Assembly (NCBI GenBank): GCA_017621035.1
Contig: JAGATY010000084.1
Span: 1 to 64,000, forward strand
DNA: 64,000 bases
DNA from: Bacteroides sp.
GTDB lineage: Bacteria; Bacteroidota; Bacteroidia; Bacteroidales; Bacteroidaceae
Direction of reading: 5' to 3'
Below the pieces are notes generated by a model that saw only the letters and a list, made by a program, of their open reading frames with translations, did no database searches and was not told the DNA's origin. Shown in pieces: positions 42,624 to 53,119 of this stretch (within the stretch, counting starts at the first letter, position 1; each line of letters begins with the position of its first letter). The position numbers and the translations under genes are program-made.

Positions 42624-43886
42624 ATGAAGAACTTTCTTGAAGACTTGAAGCGGAAAGACCATAAACGCTATTTGGGCGGTTTGGATCTCTTTAAATATAT
42701 CGGTCCCGGACTATTGGTAACGGTTGGATTTATCGACCCCGGAAATTGGGCTTCCAACTTTGCTGCAGGTTCCGAGTTCGGATATACGTTGCTGTGGGTG
42801 GTAACGCTGAGTACCATTATGCTGATTATCTTGCAACACAACGTGGCTCACCTGGGCATCGTAACCGGTTTGTGCCTCTCCGAGGCTGCTACCAGATACA
42901 CCCCCAAATGGGTATCGCGCCCCATATTGGCTACTGCGGTGATGGCTTCCATCTCTACTTCGCTGGCTGAGATTTTAGGAGGTGCCATTGCTTTGCAGAT
43001 GTTGTTCAAGATTCCCATTGTGTGGGGAGCCGTACTGACCACTGCTTTTGTGCTGGTGATGCTCTTTACCAACTCCTACAAGCGGATTGAGCGAGCCATC
43101 ATTGCCTTTGTTTCCATCATCGGATTGTCGTTTATCTACGAGCTCTTCCTGGTAAAGATTGATTGGTCCTTGGCTTTGCAAGGATGGGTAACACCCTCCA
43201 TCCCGCAAGGAAGCATGTTGATTATTATGAGCGTCTTGGGAGCAGTAGTCATGCCTCACAATTTGTTTCTCCACTCAGAAGTCATTCAGAGCCACGAGTA
43301 CAATAAGAAAGACGACTCCTCCATCCGCAAGGTGCTGAAGTATGAACTGTTCGATACCCTCTTCTCCATGCTCGTAGGGTGGGCCATCAACAGTGCCATG
43401 ATTCTGCTGGCAGCTTCCACCTTCTATCAGAACGGTGTGCAAGTAGAAGAGCTTCAGCAAGCTAAGTCACTTTTAGAACCCTTGTTGGGAAGTGGAGCCG
43501 CCATCGTCTTTGCCTTGGCACTGCTGATGGCAGGCATCTCCTCCACCATCACCAGCGGAATGGCAGCAGGCTCCATCTTTGCCGGAATCTTTGGAGAGTC
43601 TTATCACATCAAAGATAGCCACTCCCAGTTGGGCGTCCTCCTCTCCCTGGGCATCGCTTTGTTGCTTATTTTCTTCATTGGCGACCCCTTCAAAGGACTA
43701 CTGATTTCGCAGATGGTGTTAAGCATTCAGCTCCCCTTCACGGTGTTCTTGCAAGTCAGCCTCACCTCCTCCAAAAGGGTGATGGGGAAGTTTGCCAACA
43801 CCCGCTGGAGCAGTTTCGTGCTCTACGCCATAGCCACCATCGTGACACTGCTCAATATTGTTTTGTTGATTGAAGCAATTAGATAA
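42624..43886 (+). CDS. mntH: Nramp-family divalent metal transporter
   Basis: This 420-residue inner-membrane transporter has about eleven segments and imports Mn2+ or Fe2+ with protons. The metal-site motifs are DPGNW (Asp38, Asn41) in the first helix and VVMPHN (Met209-Asn212) in the sixth. The Met argues for transition-metal rather than Mg2+ selectivity. The residue three before Asp38 is Gly instead of the common Ala. A C_GCAxxG_C_C protein follows after 14 bp, probably in the same transcript. Confidence 0.94.
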   Translation: MKNFLEDLKRKDHKRYLGGLDLFKYIGPGLLVTVGFIDPGNWASNFAAGSEFGYTLLWVVTLSTIMLIILQHNVAHLGIVTGLCLSEAATRYTPKWVSRPILATAVMASISTSLAEILGGAIALQMLFKIPIVWGAVLTTAFVLVMLFTNSYKRIERAIIAFVSIIGLSFIYELFLVKIDWSLALQGWVTPSIPQGSMLIIMSVLGAVVMPHNLFLHSEVIQSHEYNKKDDSSIRKVLKYELFDTLFSMLVGWAINSAMILLAASTFYQNGVQVEELQQAKSLLEPLLGSGAAIVFALALLMAGISSTITSGMAAGSIFAGIFGESYHIKDSHSQLGVLLSLGIALLLIFFIGDPFKGLLISQMVLSIQLPFTVFLQVSLTSSKRVMGKFANTRWSSFVLYAIATIVTLLNIVLLIEAIR

Positions 43887-43900
43887 TCCCCTTTTTTGAT

Positions 43901-44356
43901 ATGGAAGAAAGAATAGAAAAGGCCGTTGCCTTGTTTAAGAGCGGTTACAACTGCTCGCAATCGGTAGTTGCTGCTTTTGCCGATTTGTACGGATTCAGCG
44001 AAGAACAAGCCTTGCGCATGTCAGCCTCGTTTGGAGGCGGCATCGGTCGCATGCGATTAACGTGTGGTGCAGCCTGCGGATTGTTCATGCTGGCCGGACT
44101 GGAAACCGGAGCCGTGAGGGCTGACGACCGTGAAGGCAAAGCTTCCAACTACGCCCTGGTGCAACAGCTGGCCGAAGCGTTCAAACAACGAAACGGTTCA
44201 CTCACCTGTGCCGAACTGCTCGGGCTGAAGAAACCCGAAGGAATCTCCATGCCCGAAGCTCGCACACCCCAATACTACGCCAAACGTCCCTGTGCCAAGA
44301 TGGTGGAAGAAGCCGCCCGCATCTGGGTGGAACATTTGAAGGGAGTTGATAGTTGA
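43901..44356 (+). CDS. C_GCAxxG_C_C family protein
   Basis: This 151-residue cytoplasmic protein has the named Cys pattern: GYNCSQSVVAAF near residue 17-28, TCGAACGLFMLAG near 57, and further Cys in SLTCAELLG near 106 and RPCAKMVEEAA near 135. Members are putative metal- or redox-binding proteins, often beside metal transporters. Here it sits 14 bp after the Nramp transporter, so a link to metal handling is plausible but unproven. Confidence 0.9.
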   Translation: MEERIEKAVALFKSGYNCSQSVVAAFADLYGFSEEQALRMSASFGGGIGRMRLTCGAACGLFMLAGLETGAVRADDREGKASNYALVQQLAEAFKQRNGSLTCAELLGLKKPEGISMPEARTPQYYAKRPCAKMVEEAARIWVEHLKGVDS

Positions 44357-44472
44357 TAGTTAAGAGTTGAAAGTTGATAGTTGAATTCATCATTCTTCAT
44401 TCTTCATTCTCAACTCTCCCTTCTCTCTTCTCTCTTCACTCATCATTCTTCATTCATCATTCTTCATTCTTA
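44342..44472. repeat. AGTTGATAGTTG / TTCATTCTTCATT simple-word repeat region
   Basis: A run of AGTTGATAG, AGTTGAAAG words turns into CATTCTTCATTCTTCA and TCTCTTC words. It overlaps the end of the C_GCAxxG_C_C gene and the end of the convergent DUF5106 gene. It belongs to the dispersed GAAAGTTGATAG family. Confidence 0.65.
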
Positions 44473-45332
44473 ATTCTTTCCAATCTCTTTTCTATCTGCT
44501 CCGGGGTGGCATCTTTCAGCAGGATGAGTTTGGTGCTGTTTAGGAGGTAGAGGGTGGGGAATCGTTTCAGGTCGTAAAGCTGTTGGGTGCGGATGGGGTG
44601 ATTGTCGTCGGGATAGAAGGAGAGTATCTTCAGGAGTCCGTTGGTGGATAATTGGCGGATGAGGGTTGATTGTTGGAGTTTCCGGCTTACTTCGTGGCAG
44701 GTGTGGCAATCGGGATTGTTGAAGTAGAGCAGGATGTAGGGTGCTTCCAGCGTGTGTAGGGTGCCTGTTTCTCCCGTGGGAAGGGTGTAGGTAAAGTCGG
44801 TGGCTTGGGTGCCGATGCGGTTTTTCAGTGCCAGTTCTTTACGTGCATGGGGGCGAATTTTTTCTGCATCGGTCAGGTGGGGAGAGGTTATGAGTGCTTC
44901 CAACACGGGCAGATAGTACTCTTCGTTGCGCATGGGGGAGTTGGTTTCGTAGAGGTACTTTTCGGCCAGCGATGCCATCAGGAGGAAGCATTCTTGGCTT
45001 GCCGATGCTTGGCGGAAGAGATTCTTCAGGGCTTCTGTGGCTTTGGTGGGAGTGAGGTAGGGCAGGAGGTCGATGTAGTTGACCCAGGCCTGCTCCATCA
45101 GTGGCTTGTGATGAGCGTAGTGGGCGTCGGCAAAGTTCACATTGTCCCAATAGTGGGCAATGAGGTATTCGGCTCTCGCGTTAGGCGTCCGAAGCGTGGA
45201 GGGTATGTTGGGTAGGGTGAAGCAGGTGATGGTGTCGGTTTTCAACTGCTCAGAATCCGGTTTTCCGCTGGTTTGCCCGAGGCTATGAGTGAGGCTTGCA
45301 AGAAGCAGGAGGAGGAGTAGAGGATGGGGCAT
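44457..45332 (-). CDS. DUF5106/thioredoxin-like exported protein
   Basis: This 291-residue protein has a signal peptide (MPHPLLLLLLLASLTHSLGQ), an N-terminal DUF5106-like helical region (about 35-160) and a C-terminal thioredoxin-like fold (about 170-290) with the active-site pair NPDCHTCHEV and the cis-Pro segment RFPTLYLL. It is probably a periplasmic thiol-disulfide protein of the TlpA/AhpC-like group common in Bacteroides. The true start is 45332; the longer frame to 45440 is made of repeat DNA. Confidence 0.85.
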   Translation of the reverse strand: MPHPLLLLLLLASLTHSLGQTSGKPDSEQLKTDTITCFTLPNIPSTLRTPNARAEYLIAHYWDNVNFADAHYAHHKPLMEQAWVNYIDLLPYLTPTKATEALKNLFRQASASQECFLLMASLAEKYLYETNSPMRNEEYYLPVLEALITSPHLTDAEKIRPHARKELALKNRIGTQATDFTYTLPTGETGTLHTLEAPYILLYFNNPDCHTCHEVSRKLQQSTLIRQLSTNGLLKILSFYPDDNHPIRTQQLYDLKRFPTLYLLNSTKLILLKDATPEQIEKRLERIKNEE

Positions 45333-45344
45333 GAGTTTTGAATT

Positions 45345-45485
45345 ATGAATTATGAGAGAGTTGAGAATGAAGACTGCGGAGCTTGATGAGGGCTTGGCCC
45401 GAACTAATGATGAATGAAGAATGATGAATTCAACTCTCAACTTTCATCTTTCAACTCTTAACTATCAACTATCAACTATCAACTT
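45345..45485. repeat. Long inverted repeat (GAAAGTTGATAG family) with conserved centre
   Basis: The left GAATTATGAGAGAGTTGAG arm, a centre CTGCGGAGCTTGATGAGGGC then TTGGCCCGAACTAATGATG, and a right arm AACTCTCAACTTTCATC match 49594-49735 almost exactly. It lies between the DUF5106 gene and the atp promoter. The remainder of 45486-45582 shows nothing recognised. Confidence 0.85.
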
Positions 45486-45582
45486 TTTTGGGGTACAAAG
45501 GTATTGCTTTTCCTGACATGGTTGTTCCTTAGTTACTCAAAAAAGTTCTACAAGGGAATATCGGCTTAAAAAAGGTTTTTTG

Positions 45583-45616
45583 TTTGAACACTGCATCGTC
45601 CTTTCCATTACATTTG
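45583..45616 (+). promoter_or_regulatory. Promoter of the ATP synthase operon
   Basis: TTTG at 45583-45586, a slightly long 22-bp spacer and a perfect TACATTTG at 45609-45616 give a leader of about 95 nt before atpD. Confidence 0.55.
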
Positions 45617-45708
45617 CCACACTTTAAGACTTGACGGACGAACAACTTTAGGCTCTGAATTGTTTGGAGTAAAAGGAGGTAAAGAAGTTAATTCAATTAA
45701 AAAACTAA

Positions 45709-47241
<1,533 letters not shown>

Positions 47242-47261
47242 CCCGCATATTCATCCCGACA

Positions 47262-47513
47262 ATGAAAACATTACATCTGAACATCGTCTCGCCCGAAAGC
47301 ACGCTCTTCGATGGGCAAGTAGAGGCTGTAACCTTACCCGGAACCATGGGACGCTTCACCATCCTGCCCCAACATGCCCCCATCGTTTCATCGTTGCGGG
47401 TAGGTGAGGTAGGGTACATCCGAGAGGGACGCACGGAATTCATTCGCATTACCGGTGGATTTGTGGAGATGAGCAACGGGAACGTATCGGTTTGTGTTGA
47501 ACAGAATAGTTAG
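47262..47513 (+). CDS. atpC: F1Fo ATP synthase subunit epsilon
   Basis: This 83-residue epsilon subunit consists only of the N-terminal beta-sandwich (LHLNIVSPESTLFDGQVEAVTLPGTMGRFTILPQHAPIVSSL). The C-terminal helical hairpin that inhibits ATP hydrolysis in E. coli is absent, so epsilon-type inhibition is not expected. It lies 20 bp after atpD. Confidence 0.95.
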   Translation: MKTLHLNIVSPESTLFDGQVEAVTLPGTMGRFTILPQHAPIVSSLRVGEVGYIREGRTEFIRITGGFVEMSNGNVSVCVEQNS

Positions 47514-47520
47514 CAAGCTT

Positions 47521-48609
47521 ATGAAACGTCTTCTCTACCTAGTAACACTATGTGTCGCATTCCTCTCTTTGGGAACTTCCGCACCCCTGTTTGCCCAAGA
47601 AGAGATTACCTTGAAGGAGCAACAAGAGAACGAGGTGGATGTGAAAGAAATTGTTTTCGGCCACATTGGAGATGCCTACCAGTGGCACATCACTACCATT
47701 GGGCAACATCATCTTACCATCTACCTTCCCGTTATTGTGTATAGTCCCTATAGCGGATGGCACATCTTCTCTTCCGAACGCTTGGAAGAGGGAGGTGGAA
47801 GTTACGATGGGTTGATGATTGCTCCCGAAGGCTCGTTCTATGAAGGCAAACTGATAGAGCGACCGGAGGGGGGAGGCGAGTATCGTCCGTGGGACTTCTC
47901 CATCACCAAGAACGTGTTTGCACTCTTGTTCAACTCGCTTCTGCTGGTGGTAATCATACTCTCGGTTGCCCGTTGGTATCGTCGGCATCCGCAAGGAAGT
48001 GATGCACCTAAAGGCTTTGTGGGTTGCATGGAGATGTTCATCATGATGGTGCAGGACGATGTTATCAAGCCTTGTGTAGGTCCGAATTATCGGAAGTTCT
48101 CACCCTACTTGTTGACTGCTTTCTTCTTCATCTTCCTCAATAACCTGATGGGGCTGATACCTCTATTTCCCGGAGGAGCCAATGTAACGGGTAACATTGC
48201 AGTGACCTTTGTGCTGGCGCTTTGTACCTTCTTGGCGGTTAATCTGTTTGGTACGCGCCATTATTGGAAGGAAATCTTCTGGCCGGACGTACCTTGGTGG
48301 CTGAAGTTCCCCATCCCTATGATGCCTCTGATTGAGTTCTTCGGTGTGCTGACAAAGCCTTTTGCCCTGATGATACGTCTCTTTGCCAATATGCTGGCGG
48401 GACATATGGCCATGTTGGTGCTTACCAGCTTGGTGTTCATCTCAGCCTCTTTAGGTCCTTTGTTGAACGGTTCGCTTACGGTAGCCTCAGTGCTCTTCAA
48501 TATATTCATGAATGTTTTAGAGCTATTGGTGGCCTTCATCCAGGCCTATGTCTTCACCATGCTTTCCGCTGTATTCATAGGGCTGGCGCAGGAGAAAGTT
48601 GAAAGTTGA
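47521..48609 (+). CDS. atpB: F1Fo ATP synthase subunit a, with N-terminal extension
   Basis: This 362-residue Fo proton-channel subunit has a signal-peptide-like start (MKRLLYLVTLCVAFLSLGTS) and a periplasmic extension of about 110 residues before the first core helix near 135. The essential Arg is in MIRLFANMLAGHMAML near 295. The extended N-terminus is typical of Bacteroidetes. ATG 47521 was chosen over the overlapping GTG at 47494, because it gives a clean signal peptide. Repeat DNA separates it from atpE. Confidence 0.96.
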   Translation: MKRLLYLVTLCVAFLSLGTSAPLFAQEEITLKEQQENEVDVKEIVFGHIGDAYQWHITTIGQHHLTIYLPVIVYSPYSGWHIFSSERLEEGGGSYDGLMIAPEGSFYEGKLIERPEGGGEYRPWDFSITKNVFALLFNSLLLVVIILSVARWYRRHPQGSDAPKGFVGCMEMFIMMVQDDVIKPCVGPNYRKFSPYLLTAFFFIFLNNLMGLIPLFPGGANVTGNIAVTFVLALCTFLAVNLFGTRHYWKEIFWPDVPWWLKFPIPMMPLIEFFGVLTKPFALMIRLFANMLAGHMAMLVLTSLVFISASLGPLLNGSLTVASVLFNIFMNVLELLVAFIQAYVFTMLSAVFIGLAQEKVES

Positions 48610-48690
48610 AAGTTGAGAGTGGATAGTTGATAGGTGATAGTTGATAGATGAAAGTTGATAGTTGAATTCTTCATTCATCATTCATTATTA
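48598..48690. repeat. AGTTGAAAGTTGATAG-word repeat inside the atp operon
   Basis: Tandem variants of AGTTGAAAG, AGTTGATAG and AGTGGATAG end in TTCTTCATTCATCATTCA. It starts at the atpB stop codon, and 54 bp of non-repeat leader follow before atpE. Confidence 0.75.
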
Positions 48691-48732
48691 GCTTTGACTA
48701 CTGAAAGAAAAGAATATTTGTTAAACATTTAA

Positions 48733-49002
<270 letters not shown>

Positions 49003-49054
49003 TAGTTGACAAGTTAGCGAGTTAACAATCCTAACAATCATAAACTAAATCATT

Positions 49055-49552
49055 ATGTCACTACTTATTCCCGATAGTGGTTTGCTCTTCTGGATGCTGC
49101 TGAGCTTCGGCATTGTTTTCCTGGTGCTGGCCAAGTATGGCTTTCCGGTCATCACCAACATGGTGGAGGGGAGGAAGCAATACATCGACCAATCACTGGC
49201 CGTAGCGCGTGAAGCCAATGCCCAACTCGCGCGTCTGAAAGAGGAGGGTGAAGCACTGATAGCCTCTGCCAATCAGGAACAGGGACGCATCTTGCGCGAA
49301 GCAATGCACGAACGTGATAGAATCATTGCCGATGCTCGCAAACAAGCCGAACTGGTGGCACAAAAAGAGCTGGCAGAAGGCAAAGAACAACTCCGACAAG
49401 AGAAAGAAGAGGCCATTCGCGACATCCGACGTCAGGTCGCTCTATTCTCGGTGGACATTGCCGAAAAGATTATCAGAAAGAGATTGGACAACGAGAAAGA
49501 GCAGATGGATATGATTGACCGAATGCTGGATGAGTTACAAGGTAAATTATGA
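49055..49552 (+). CDS. atpF: F1Fo ATP synthase subunit b
   Basis: This 165-residue peripheral-stalk subunit has one N-terminal membrane segment (about 7-26) and a long charged coiled coil (about 35-150). The long repeat element that follows (49553-49738) separates it from atpH. Confidence 0.95.
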   Translation: MSLLIPDSGLLFWMLLSFGIVFLVLAKYGFPVITNMVEGRKQYIDQSLAVAREANAQLARLKEEGEALIASANQEQGRILREAMHERDRIIADARKQAELVAQKELAEGKEQLRQEKEEAIRDIRRQVALFSVDIAEKIIRKRLDNEKEQMDMIDRMLDELQGKL

Positions 49553-49593
49553 ATTATGAATGATGAATGATGAATTAAGAATTTTGAATGATG

Positions 49594-49735
49594 AGAGAAG
49601 GGAGAGTTGAGAATGAAGACTGCGGAGCTTGATGAGGGCTTGGCCCGAACTAATGATGAATGATGAATGAAGAATTCAACTCTCAACTTTCATCTTTCAA
49701 CTCTTAACTATCAACTCTCAACTATCAACTAACCA
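49594..49735. repeat. Long inverted repeat (GAAAGTTGATAG family) inside the atp operon
   Basis: This is a near-identical copy of 45345-45485, including the centre CTGCGGAGCTTGATGAGGGC, with arms able to form a large hairpin in the transcript. It fills almost all the atpF-atpH gap. Confidence 0.88.
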
Positions 49736-49738
49736 ACC

Positions 49739-50299
49739 ATGGATATAGGAATCATTTCAATGCGCTATGCAAAAGCCTTGTTGCAATATGCCAAGGACAC
49801 TTCAACCGAGGAACGCTTCTACGAAGAGATGCGTATGCTTGAACATAACTTCCGAGAACAACCTCGTTTGCGGGAGGCACTCTCCAATCCGGTACTGGGA
49901 AAGCGAGAGAAACTCTCCTTGTTGGCTACGGCCTCCATGGGTGAGCAGGCCATGTCGCGCGAGTTTGCCCGATTTATGACGCTGGTGCTGAAGAACGGAC
50001 GGGAGGGAGTGTTGCAATACATCTGCCTGACATTCCTCTATCTTTACCGAAAGGAGCACAACATCGTCATCGGTAAACTCATTACTGCTACTCCGGTAAG
50101 TGACGAGGTAAAGCAACGCATTCGTCGCGAAGCCTCCACCCGTTTGCAGGCTCATACCGAGTTGCGTACCGAGGTTGACCCGAATATTGAGGGAGGCTTC
50201 ATCTTCGACATCAACGGTGTGCGTCTGGATGCCAGCATTGCCACCCAACTAAAAAGCGTCCGAAGACAATTTGTAGAGAAGAATCGAAGAATCGTCTAG
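49739..50299 (+). CDS. atpH: F1Fo ATP synthase subunit delta
   Basis: This 186-residue OSCP/delta subunit links the peripheral stalk to the alpha subunits. The N-terminal helical domain starts MDIGIISMRYAKALLQYAKD, and the C-terminal domain contains NIEGGFIFDINGVRLDASI. It is followed by a 22-bp array before atpA. Confidence 0.95.
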   Translation: MDIGIISMRYAKALLQYAKDTSTEERFYEEMRMLEHNFREQPRLREALSNPVLGKREKLSLLATASMGEQAMSREFARFMTLVLKNGREGVLQYICLTFLYLYRKEHNIVIGKLITATPVSDEVKQRIRREASTRLQAHTELRTEVDPNIEGGFIFDINGVRLDASIATQLKSVRRQFVEKNRRIV

Positions 50300-50311
50300 G
50301 CCGGAACTTAT

Positions 50312-50377
50312 GAGGAAAACGACGTTTTACGGCAAAGAACACATCGTTTTACGGGGAAGAAAACGACGTAATTTGAA
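50312..50377. repeat. 22-bp phased array, 3 units, inside the atp operon
   Basis: Units start at 50312, 50334 and 50356. The core is AAAACGACGTTTTACGG; the first unit is a near-perfect palindrome (AAAACGACGTTTT). The third unit diverges at its end. It lies 12 bp after atpH and 74 bp before atpA. Confidence 0.85.
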
Positions 50378-50450
50378 GAAGAAGTCAGGGAAGTAGTCAA
50401 GGAGTTAAGTAGTCAACTACTAGCAAAGCGATAAATAAAAGTTCATTACT

Positions 50451-52037
50451 ATGAGTGAAAACGTAAAAATAAGTGAAGTGTCGGACATACTCCGACGACA
50501 ACTGGAAGGAATCGATACACGTGTCCAGCTGGACGAAATAGGCACCGTGTTGCAGGTAAGCGATGGTGTGGCACGCATCTACGGGCTTCGTAATGCCGAG
50601 GCTAACGAATTGCTGGAGTTCGACAACGGCATCAAGGCTATTGTGATGAACCTGGAAGAGGACAATGTGGGAGCCGTTTTGTTAGGTCCTACCGACAAGA
50701 TTAAGGAGGGATTCGTCGTAAAGCGTACGCGCCACATAGCCTCCATACGGGTATCTGAAAGCATGCTTGGGCGTGTTATCGACCCATTGGGTGAACCTCT
50801 CGACGGGAAAGCTGCCATCACGGGCGACCTTTGCGAGATGCCTCTTGAACGAAAAGCACCCGGAGTCATCTTTCGCCAGCCGGTGAACGAACCTCTTCAA
50901 ACGGGTTTAAAGGCCGTGGATGCCATGATTCCCATTGGTCGCGGACAACGTGAACTCATCATTGGTGACCGACAAACCGGTAAAACCGCCATCGCCATAG
51001 ATACCATCATCAACCAACGAGCCAACTATGAGGCCGGCAATCCCGTCTATTGCATCTATGTGGCCATTGGTCAGAAAGGCTCTACCGTAGCCTCCATCGT
51101 CAACACGCTTCGTCAATACGGAGCCATGGATTACACCATTGTGGTAGCTGCTACGGCCGGTGACTCGGCTGCTCTTCAATATTATGCTCCCTTTGCCGGT
51201 GCTGCCATCGGAGAATACTTCAGAGATACCGGTCGGCATGCATTGGTTGTCTACGATGACCTCTCGAAGCAGGCCGTAGCCTATCGCGAGGTATCACTTA
51301 TCCTACGTCGTCCCTCCGGTCGTGAAGCCTATCCGGGCGACATCTTCTACCTGCATAGCCGATTGTTGGAACGTGCTGCTAAAATCATTTCCCAGCAAGA
51401 GGTGGCCGAGCAGATGAACGACCTGCCCGAGAGTTTGCGCGGAAAGGTGAGGGGAGGAGGCTCGCTAACTGCCCTTCCCATCATTGAAACGCAGGCGGGA
51501 GACGTATCGGCCTACATACCCACCAACGTTATCTCCATTACGGACGGACAAATCTTCCTCGACACCAATCTCTTTAACCAAGGCAACAGACCGGCTATTG
51601 ATGTAGGTATCTCGGTTAGTCGTGTGGGAGGCAATGCCCAAGTGCGTGCCATGAAGAAGGTGGCCGGTACGTTGAAGATTGACCAAGCCCAGTTCCGCGA
51701 GCTGGAAGCCTTCTCAAAGTTCAGTGGAGAGATGGATTCTGTTACGGCTCTGGCCATCGATAAGGGTGAGAAGAATGCTCGATTATTAGTACAACCCCAG
51801 TATTCGCCCATGTGTGTGGAGTATCAGATAGCCATCCTCTATTGTGGTACGCATGGTTTGTTGCGAAACATTCCCTTGGCGCAGGTGAGTGCTTTTGAGG
51901 AGACCTTCTTGGAATATCTGCAACGCAACCATCGCTCCGATGTGTTGGATGAGTTGCAACGTGGTAACATCACGGATGACATCTGCCGAACCCTGGAGCA
52001 GGTAGCCAAGCAACTGGAGAAACAATTCATCGCATAA
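50451..52037 (+). CDS. atpA: F1Fo ATP synthase subunit alpha
   Basis: This 528-residue non-catalytic nucleotide-binding F1 subunit has P-loop [15 protein letters not shown] near residue 173 and the Arg-finger region ([11 protein letters not shown]) near 384-394. It is full length. Confidence 0.98.
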   Translation: MSENVKISEVSDILRRQLEGIDTRVQLDEIGTVLQVSDGVARIYGLRNAEANELLEFDNGIKAIVMNLEEDNVGAVLLGPTDKIKEGFVVKRTRHIASIRVSESMLGRVIDPLGEPLDGKAAITGDLCEMPLERKAPGVIFRQPVNEPLQTGLKAVDAMIPIGRGQRELIIGDRQTGKTAIAIDTIINQRANYEAGNPVYCIYVAIGQKGSTVASIVNTLRQYGAMDYTIVVAATAGDSAALQYYAPFAGAAIGEYFRDTGRHALVVYDDLSKQAVAYREVSLILRRPSGREAYPGDIFYLHSRLLERAAKIISQQEVAEQMNDLPESLRGKVRGGGSLTALPIIETQAGDVSAYIPTNVISITDGQIFLDTNLFNQGNRPAIDVGISVSRVGGNAQVRAMKKVAGTLKIDQAQFRELEAFSKFSGEMDSVTALAIDKGEKNARLLVQPQYSPMCVEYQIAILYCGTHGLLRNIPLAQVSAFEETFLEYLQRNHRSDVLDELQRGNITDDICRTLEQVAKQLEKQFIA

Positions 52038-52053
52038 CCAAACCTATCGCACC

Positions 52054-52947
52054 ATGGCATCGCTTAAGGAAATAAAGAATCGCATCAACTCAGTCAAAAG
52101 TACCCGCCAGATAACCTCTGCCATGAAGATGGTGTCCAGTGCCAAGCTTCACAAGGCACAAGGCATGGTGGAGAATATGCTTCCCTATCAACAGAGGTTA
52201 CACGCTATATTGAATAGCCTGCTTGCCTCCGGACTCTCCGTCAGTTCTCCCTATATCGAGACACGGAAGGAGGTAAGGCGGGTGGCTATTGTCATCTTTG
52301 CCTCCAACAACTCGCTTTGTGGCACCTTCAATGCCAACATCATCAAGCTTCTGGAGCAAACGTTACACCGATATGCCCCACTGGGAGCGGAGAACATCTT
52401 GCTCTATACCGTGGGAAAGAAGGTGGAAGAGGCACTTCGGAAGTCAGGACGCACACTTCAGGCAAGCTATTCCTCGATGGCCGACAAGCCTCAGTACGCC
52501 TCTTCTACCCAATTAGCTCAAGAGTTGATGCAGGCTTTTGTCAAGCAGGAGATTGACCAAGTGGAGCTAATCTATCATCACTTCAAATCGGTAGGTACTC
52601 AGGTGCTGACACAAGAAACCTTTCTGCCCCTCACATTAGCATCTATCGAAACCCAGAAAACCGAATCCGGCACTTCCGATGCACCCTTTCTTAACAAGGA
52701 TTACATCGTGGAACCATCGCCGGAAGAGCTTCTTACCCAACTCATTCCCAAGGTGCTTGCTCAGAAACTCTTCACCGTGTCGGTAGATTCTCATACCAGC
52801 GAACATGCCGCCCGCATGCTTGCCATGCAAACGGCTACCTTCAATGCCAACGAACTGATTCAGGAACTAACGAAGCAATACAACAAGACCCGTCAACAAA
52901 CCATCACCAACGAATTGCTGGACATTGTGGCGGGAAGCATGAGATGA
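52054..52947 (+). CDS. atpG: F1Fo ATP synthase subunit gamma
   Basis: This 297-residue central-stalk subunit has the N-terminal helix LKEIKNRINSVKSTRQITSAMKMVSSAK and C-terminal helix FNANELIQELTKQYNKTRQQTITNELLDIVAG, which form the rotating coiled coil. It is the last gene of the operon and is followed by an inverted repeat at 52957. Confidence 0.97.
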   Translation: MASLKEIKNRINSVKSTRQITSAMKMVSSAKLHKAQGMVENMLPYQQRLHAILNSLLASGLSVSSPYIETRKEVRRVAIVIFASNNSLCGTFNANIIKLLEQTLHRYAPLGAENILLYTVGKKVEEALRKSGRTLQASYSSMADKPQYASSTQLAQELMQAFVKQEIDQVELIYHHFKSVGTQVLTQETFLPLTLASIETQKTESGTSDAPFLNKDYIVEPSPEELLTQLIPKVLAQKLFTVSVDSHTSEHAARMLAMQTATFNANELIQELTKQYNKTRQQTITNELLDIVAGSMR

Positions 52948-52956
52948 GAGTATTGA

Positions 52957-53015
52957 ATTATGAGTTGACGAGGAGATGTTGACGAGGCCTTGTATCTTGT
53001 CAACTCGTTAACTCG
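52957..53015. repeat. Inverted repeat of GAGTTGACGAG / GTCAACTCG words
   Basis: GAGTTGACGAGGAGATGTTGAC and CTTGTCAACTCGTTAACTCG-type arms can pair around CGAGGCCTTGTAT. It is positioned at the end of the atp operon, where it could act as a transcript-end hairpin. Confidence 0.6.
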
Positions 53016-53068
53016 TATCTGGTGAAGAAAAATGCCGCACCCACCTTGCACGTCAGCCCGCAAAGCAC

Positions 53069-53076
53069 TATTTTTG
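53069..53076 (+). promoter_or_regulatory. -7 box of mfd
   Basis: TATTTTTG is a perfect match 43 bp before ATG 53120, with CTTG at 53045-53048 (20-bp spacer) as a -33 box. Confidence 0.55.
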
Positions 53077-53119
53077 TGCGCTGAACCGGAAACGGGGTTG
53101 AACCATAACTGTTTATTGC

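Noticed and set aside
45333..45440. N-terminal extension of the DUF5106/thioredoxin-like protein
   Set aside because: The extra 36 codons are translated repeat DNA. An almost identical peptide can be read from 49594-49686 in the atp operon. The internal Met gives a proper signal peptide.
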